A stretch of 39,491 nt of DNA from Mycobacterium sp. E740 (lineage in GTDB: Bacteria > Actinomycetota > Actinomycetes > Mycobacteriales > Mycobacteriaceae): positions 1 to 39,491 of the forward strand of contig NZ_LZKP01000054.1 in NCBI RefSeq assembly GCF_001672895.1, given 5' to 3'. Both the position numbers and the translations under genes were made by a program. The notes beneath the pieces are model-generated. The model worked only from the letters and a program-made list of their open reading frames with translations. It searched no databases and was not told where the DNA came from. This document shows, piece by piece, positions 38,069-39,491 of this stretch. How positions within the stretch are numbered: position 1 is the first letter of the stretch; each line of letters begins with the position of its first letter.

Positions 38069-38545
38069 CTATTCCGTTGCCGCGTCGGGGTTCTCCGGCG
38101 GCTCGCCCGGCGACTTGCAGCAATGCTGCAGCCACAGTGCAGCAACCACCAGTGCCAGTGCGCAGACCGCCGCGACTGCGGCGCCGGCGGTGTCCTCGGC
38201 CGCGACGCGCAAAGTCGAGCGTCGCGGCAGCACGTACGTCAGCACCGCCGACCACCATCCCAACATCAGCGCGCCGACCCACGCCGAGGCTTTGGCGATC
38301 ACCACCGAGCGCGCCACCGAAAGGGGGTTCAGCCGACCGGCGCCCACCCCGATCTCGCCGTCGCTGATCTTGGCCCGGACGTGGACCGCCCACGCCGCCT
38401 CGGCCACCGCGACCGCTAACAGCGAGACGCCCGTCCACAAAGTGATCGGCGGGAACCACCGATACAACGCGAGCACAAGCAGATAACCCGCGACAGCGGT
38501 CAGCACCGCCGCCGCCGCGAGGTCCCGCCAGCGCGTGGGGCCCAT
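38069..38545 (-). CDS. DUF3180 membrane protein, Rv3605c-like
   Basis: This 158-residue protein of unknown function has about four hydrophobic segments (about 7-27, 35-55, 82-104 and 117-140) and a short polar tail with CCKSPGEPPENPD. It is conserved beside folK in actinobacteria; no enzymatic motif is visible. The ATG at 38545 overlaps the folK stop as TGATG, so it is translated with the folate genes, but there is no other sign of a folate role. Confidence 0.87.
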   Translation of the reverse strand: MGPTRWRDLAAAAVLTAVAGYLLVLALYRWFPPITLWTGVSLLAVAVAEAAWAVHVRAKISDGEIGVGAGRLNPLSVARSVVIAKASAWVGALMLGWWSAVLTYVLPRRSTLRVAAEDTAGAAVAAVCALALVVAALWLQHCCKSPGEPPENPDAATE

Positions 38546-39057
38546 CAGCAGAGCACCAGATCCGTGCGGCGGACGCCGTCGCGTTCGGTCGCGTCGAGCG
38601 CGGCGAGCAACTCATCGACCCGCTGCGCCCGCCCGGCGACGGTCAGCATCGCGTCCGGCCGGACCGCCAGCCACGGCACGAGCACGAACGCGCGCTCATG
38701 GGCACGCGGGTGCGGCAGCGTCAACTCGGGGTCGCGCGAGACCATCTCGCGACCGCCGGCGTGGCAGGTGACGACGTCGACGTCCAGAGTTCGCGGTCCC
38801 CACCGCTGTGCGCGCACCCGGTCGGCGGCCTGCTCGAGTTCGTGGGCACACCGCAGCCAACCCCGGCCGTCGAGCTCCGCGTCGTCGGCGATGACGACGG
38901 CGTTGAGGAACGGACCCTGGTCGACACCGCCCCACGGCGTCGTCTCGTACACCGGTGAAACGGCCTGTGCCGCAGGCCCGAGCCCGTCGACAACCGAGCG
39001 CAGCATGGCCAGCCGGTCGCCGAGGTTCGACCCGATCGAGAGAACCGCGGTGGTCAA
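38545..39057 (-). CDS. folK: FolK, 6-hydroxymethyl-7,8-dihydropterin pyrophosphokinase
   Basis: FolK moves pyrophosphate from ATP to hydroxymethyl-dihydropterin in folate synthesis. The 170-residue protein has [16 protein letters not shown] at the start, [20 protein letters not shown], and the HPPK signature [12 protein letters not shown] followed by [16 protein letters not shown]. The start is probably TTG at 39057, overlapping the folB stop as TTGA; no ATG or GTG fits, as the conserved N-terminus begins right after it. Confidence 0.94.
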   Translation of the reverse strand: MTTAVLSIGSNLGDRLAMLRSVVDGLGPAAQAVSPVYETTPWGGVDQGPFLNAVVIADDAELDGRGWLRCAHELEQAADRVRAQRWGPRTLDVDVVTCHAGGREMVSRDPELTLPHPRAHERAFVLVPWLAVRPDAMLTVAGRAQRVDELLAALDATERDGVRRTDLVLC

Positions 39058-39425
39058 CGGTCACCGCCTCGTGATCGTCGCGCCACCACGGCGACGTCGG
39101 CGAACGTCAGCGGGATCGGCGCCGACGGCTTGTGCACGACAACCTCGACGGCGTGCACTCGCACGTCGGTCATGACGTCGTCGGCGATGTCGGCGGCCAC
39201 GGTCTCGATCAGGTCGCGTGGTGGGCCGGCCACGATGTCGGCCGCGCGCTGCGCCAGCGCACCGTAGTCGAGGGTGTCGGCCAGGTCGTCGCTGGCCGCC
39301 GCCGCGGCGAGGTCCAGCCACACCGTGATGTCGACGACGAAATCCTGGCCGTCGCGCCGCTCGTGCTCGAAGACGCCGTGGTGGCCACGAATTGTCAACC
39401 CGCGCAACTCGATTCGGTCAGTCAT
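39054..39425 (-). CDS. folB: FolB, dihydroneopterin aldolase
   Basis: FolB splits dihydroneopterin to hydroxymethyl-dihydropterin and glycolaldehyde. The 123 residues begin [20 protein letters not shown] with the conserved HGV(F)E, contain [15 protein letters not shown] with the active-site glutamate, and end in [19 protein letters not shown], where the conserved lysine lies. The ATG at 39425 overlaps the folP stop as ATGA. An upstream ATG in the frame adds five residues and lies inside folP. Confidence 0.95.
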   Translation of the reverse strand: MTDRIELRGLTIRGHHGVFEHERRDGQDFVVDITVWLDLAAAAASDDLADTLDYGALAQRAADIVAGPPRDLIETVAADIADDVMTDVRVHAVEVVVHKPSAPIPLTFADVAVVARRSRGGDR

Positions 39426-39491
39426 TGAAAGCCTGCCCATGCCTGCAGCACCTTTATCGCGTCCACCGAGGCGCGCACGTCGTGCACCCGC
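39422..39491 (-). CDS. folP: FolP dihydropteroate synthase, C-terminal fragment
   Basis: Only the last 22 residues are in the window: [20 protein letters not shown] then FQ and stop. RVHDVR is the conserved C-terminal DHPS motif, where the arginine and histidine hold the phosphate. The gene precedes folB and overlaps it by 4 bp. Folate context makes folP1 the expected gene. Confidence 0.88.
   Translation of the reverse strand, partial: RVHDVRASVDAIKVLQAWAGFQ

Overview
The window is high-GC actinobacterial chromosome. Gene content and order closely follow the Mycobacterium tuberculosis block from hsaA/kshB (Rv3570c/Rv3571) to folB/folP1 (Rv3607c/Rv3608c). It differs from M. tuberculosis in having otsB, a Znu-type metal ABC transporter, bluB, pxpA, an AraC/GATase1 regulator and a cbtBA cobalt-uptake operon, and it lacks the PE_PGRS genes found in this block there. 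This points to an environmental Mycolicibacterium-type mycobacterium. The assignment rests on recognised protein sequences and synteny; no database search was run.

Layout. (1) 1-5850 is the edge of the KstR cholesterol regulon: hsaA (cut by the window edge), kshB, a small secreted protein, fadE34 and kstR, with three KstR-type palindromes in the two divergent intergenic regions. (2) 5853-13960 is an accessory and metabolic stretch: otsB, a LacI regulator, znuABC, bluB, pxpA, an MBL-fold protein and an ArsB-like permease. (3) 13957-17334 holds the rRNA methyltransferase, cysS, ispF and carD on the minus strand; the ispD gene expected between carD and ispF is missing. (4) 17630-23092 holds lpqE, radA, disA, a membrane protein, canB and mutY. 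(5) 23178-26961 holds a GATase1-AraC regulator, a small membrane protein, an alpha/beta hydrolase, mhuD and lpqF. (6) 26963-28692 is a cobalamin-riboswitch-controlled cbtB-cbtA-phosphatase operon. (7) 28815-33627 holds clpC1, lsr2 and lysS. (8) 33639-39491 is a tightly packed minus-strand pantothenate/CoA and folate block: folP (fragment), folB, folK, DUF3180, DUF6779-like, DUF2520, panC, panD, coaX.

How the genes work together. HsaA, KshB and FadE34 act in sterol ring and side-chain breakdown under KstR. RadA and DisA form a DNA-repair/c-di-AMP pair. CbtAB brings in cobalt under B12 control, and BluB makes the lower ligand of B12, so the window carries two separate pieces of cobalamin biology. 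PanC, PanD and CoaX feed CoA synthesis, while FolP, FolB and FolK make folate. ClpC1, CarD and Lsr2 are core regulators of proteolysis, rRNA transcription and nucleoid silencing.

Most noteworthy signals: the cobalamin riboswitch with an unusual phosphatase in its operon; the missing ispD; a low-GC, rare-codon 3' half of lysS; a perfect palindrome over the radA start region; a ClgR-like palindrome ahead of clpC1; four convergent gene pairs that share one CTAG stop; and canB/mutY start codons that overlap head to head. I found no tRNA, rRNA, CRISPR array, insertion sequence or phage gene.
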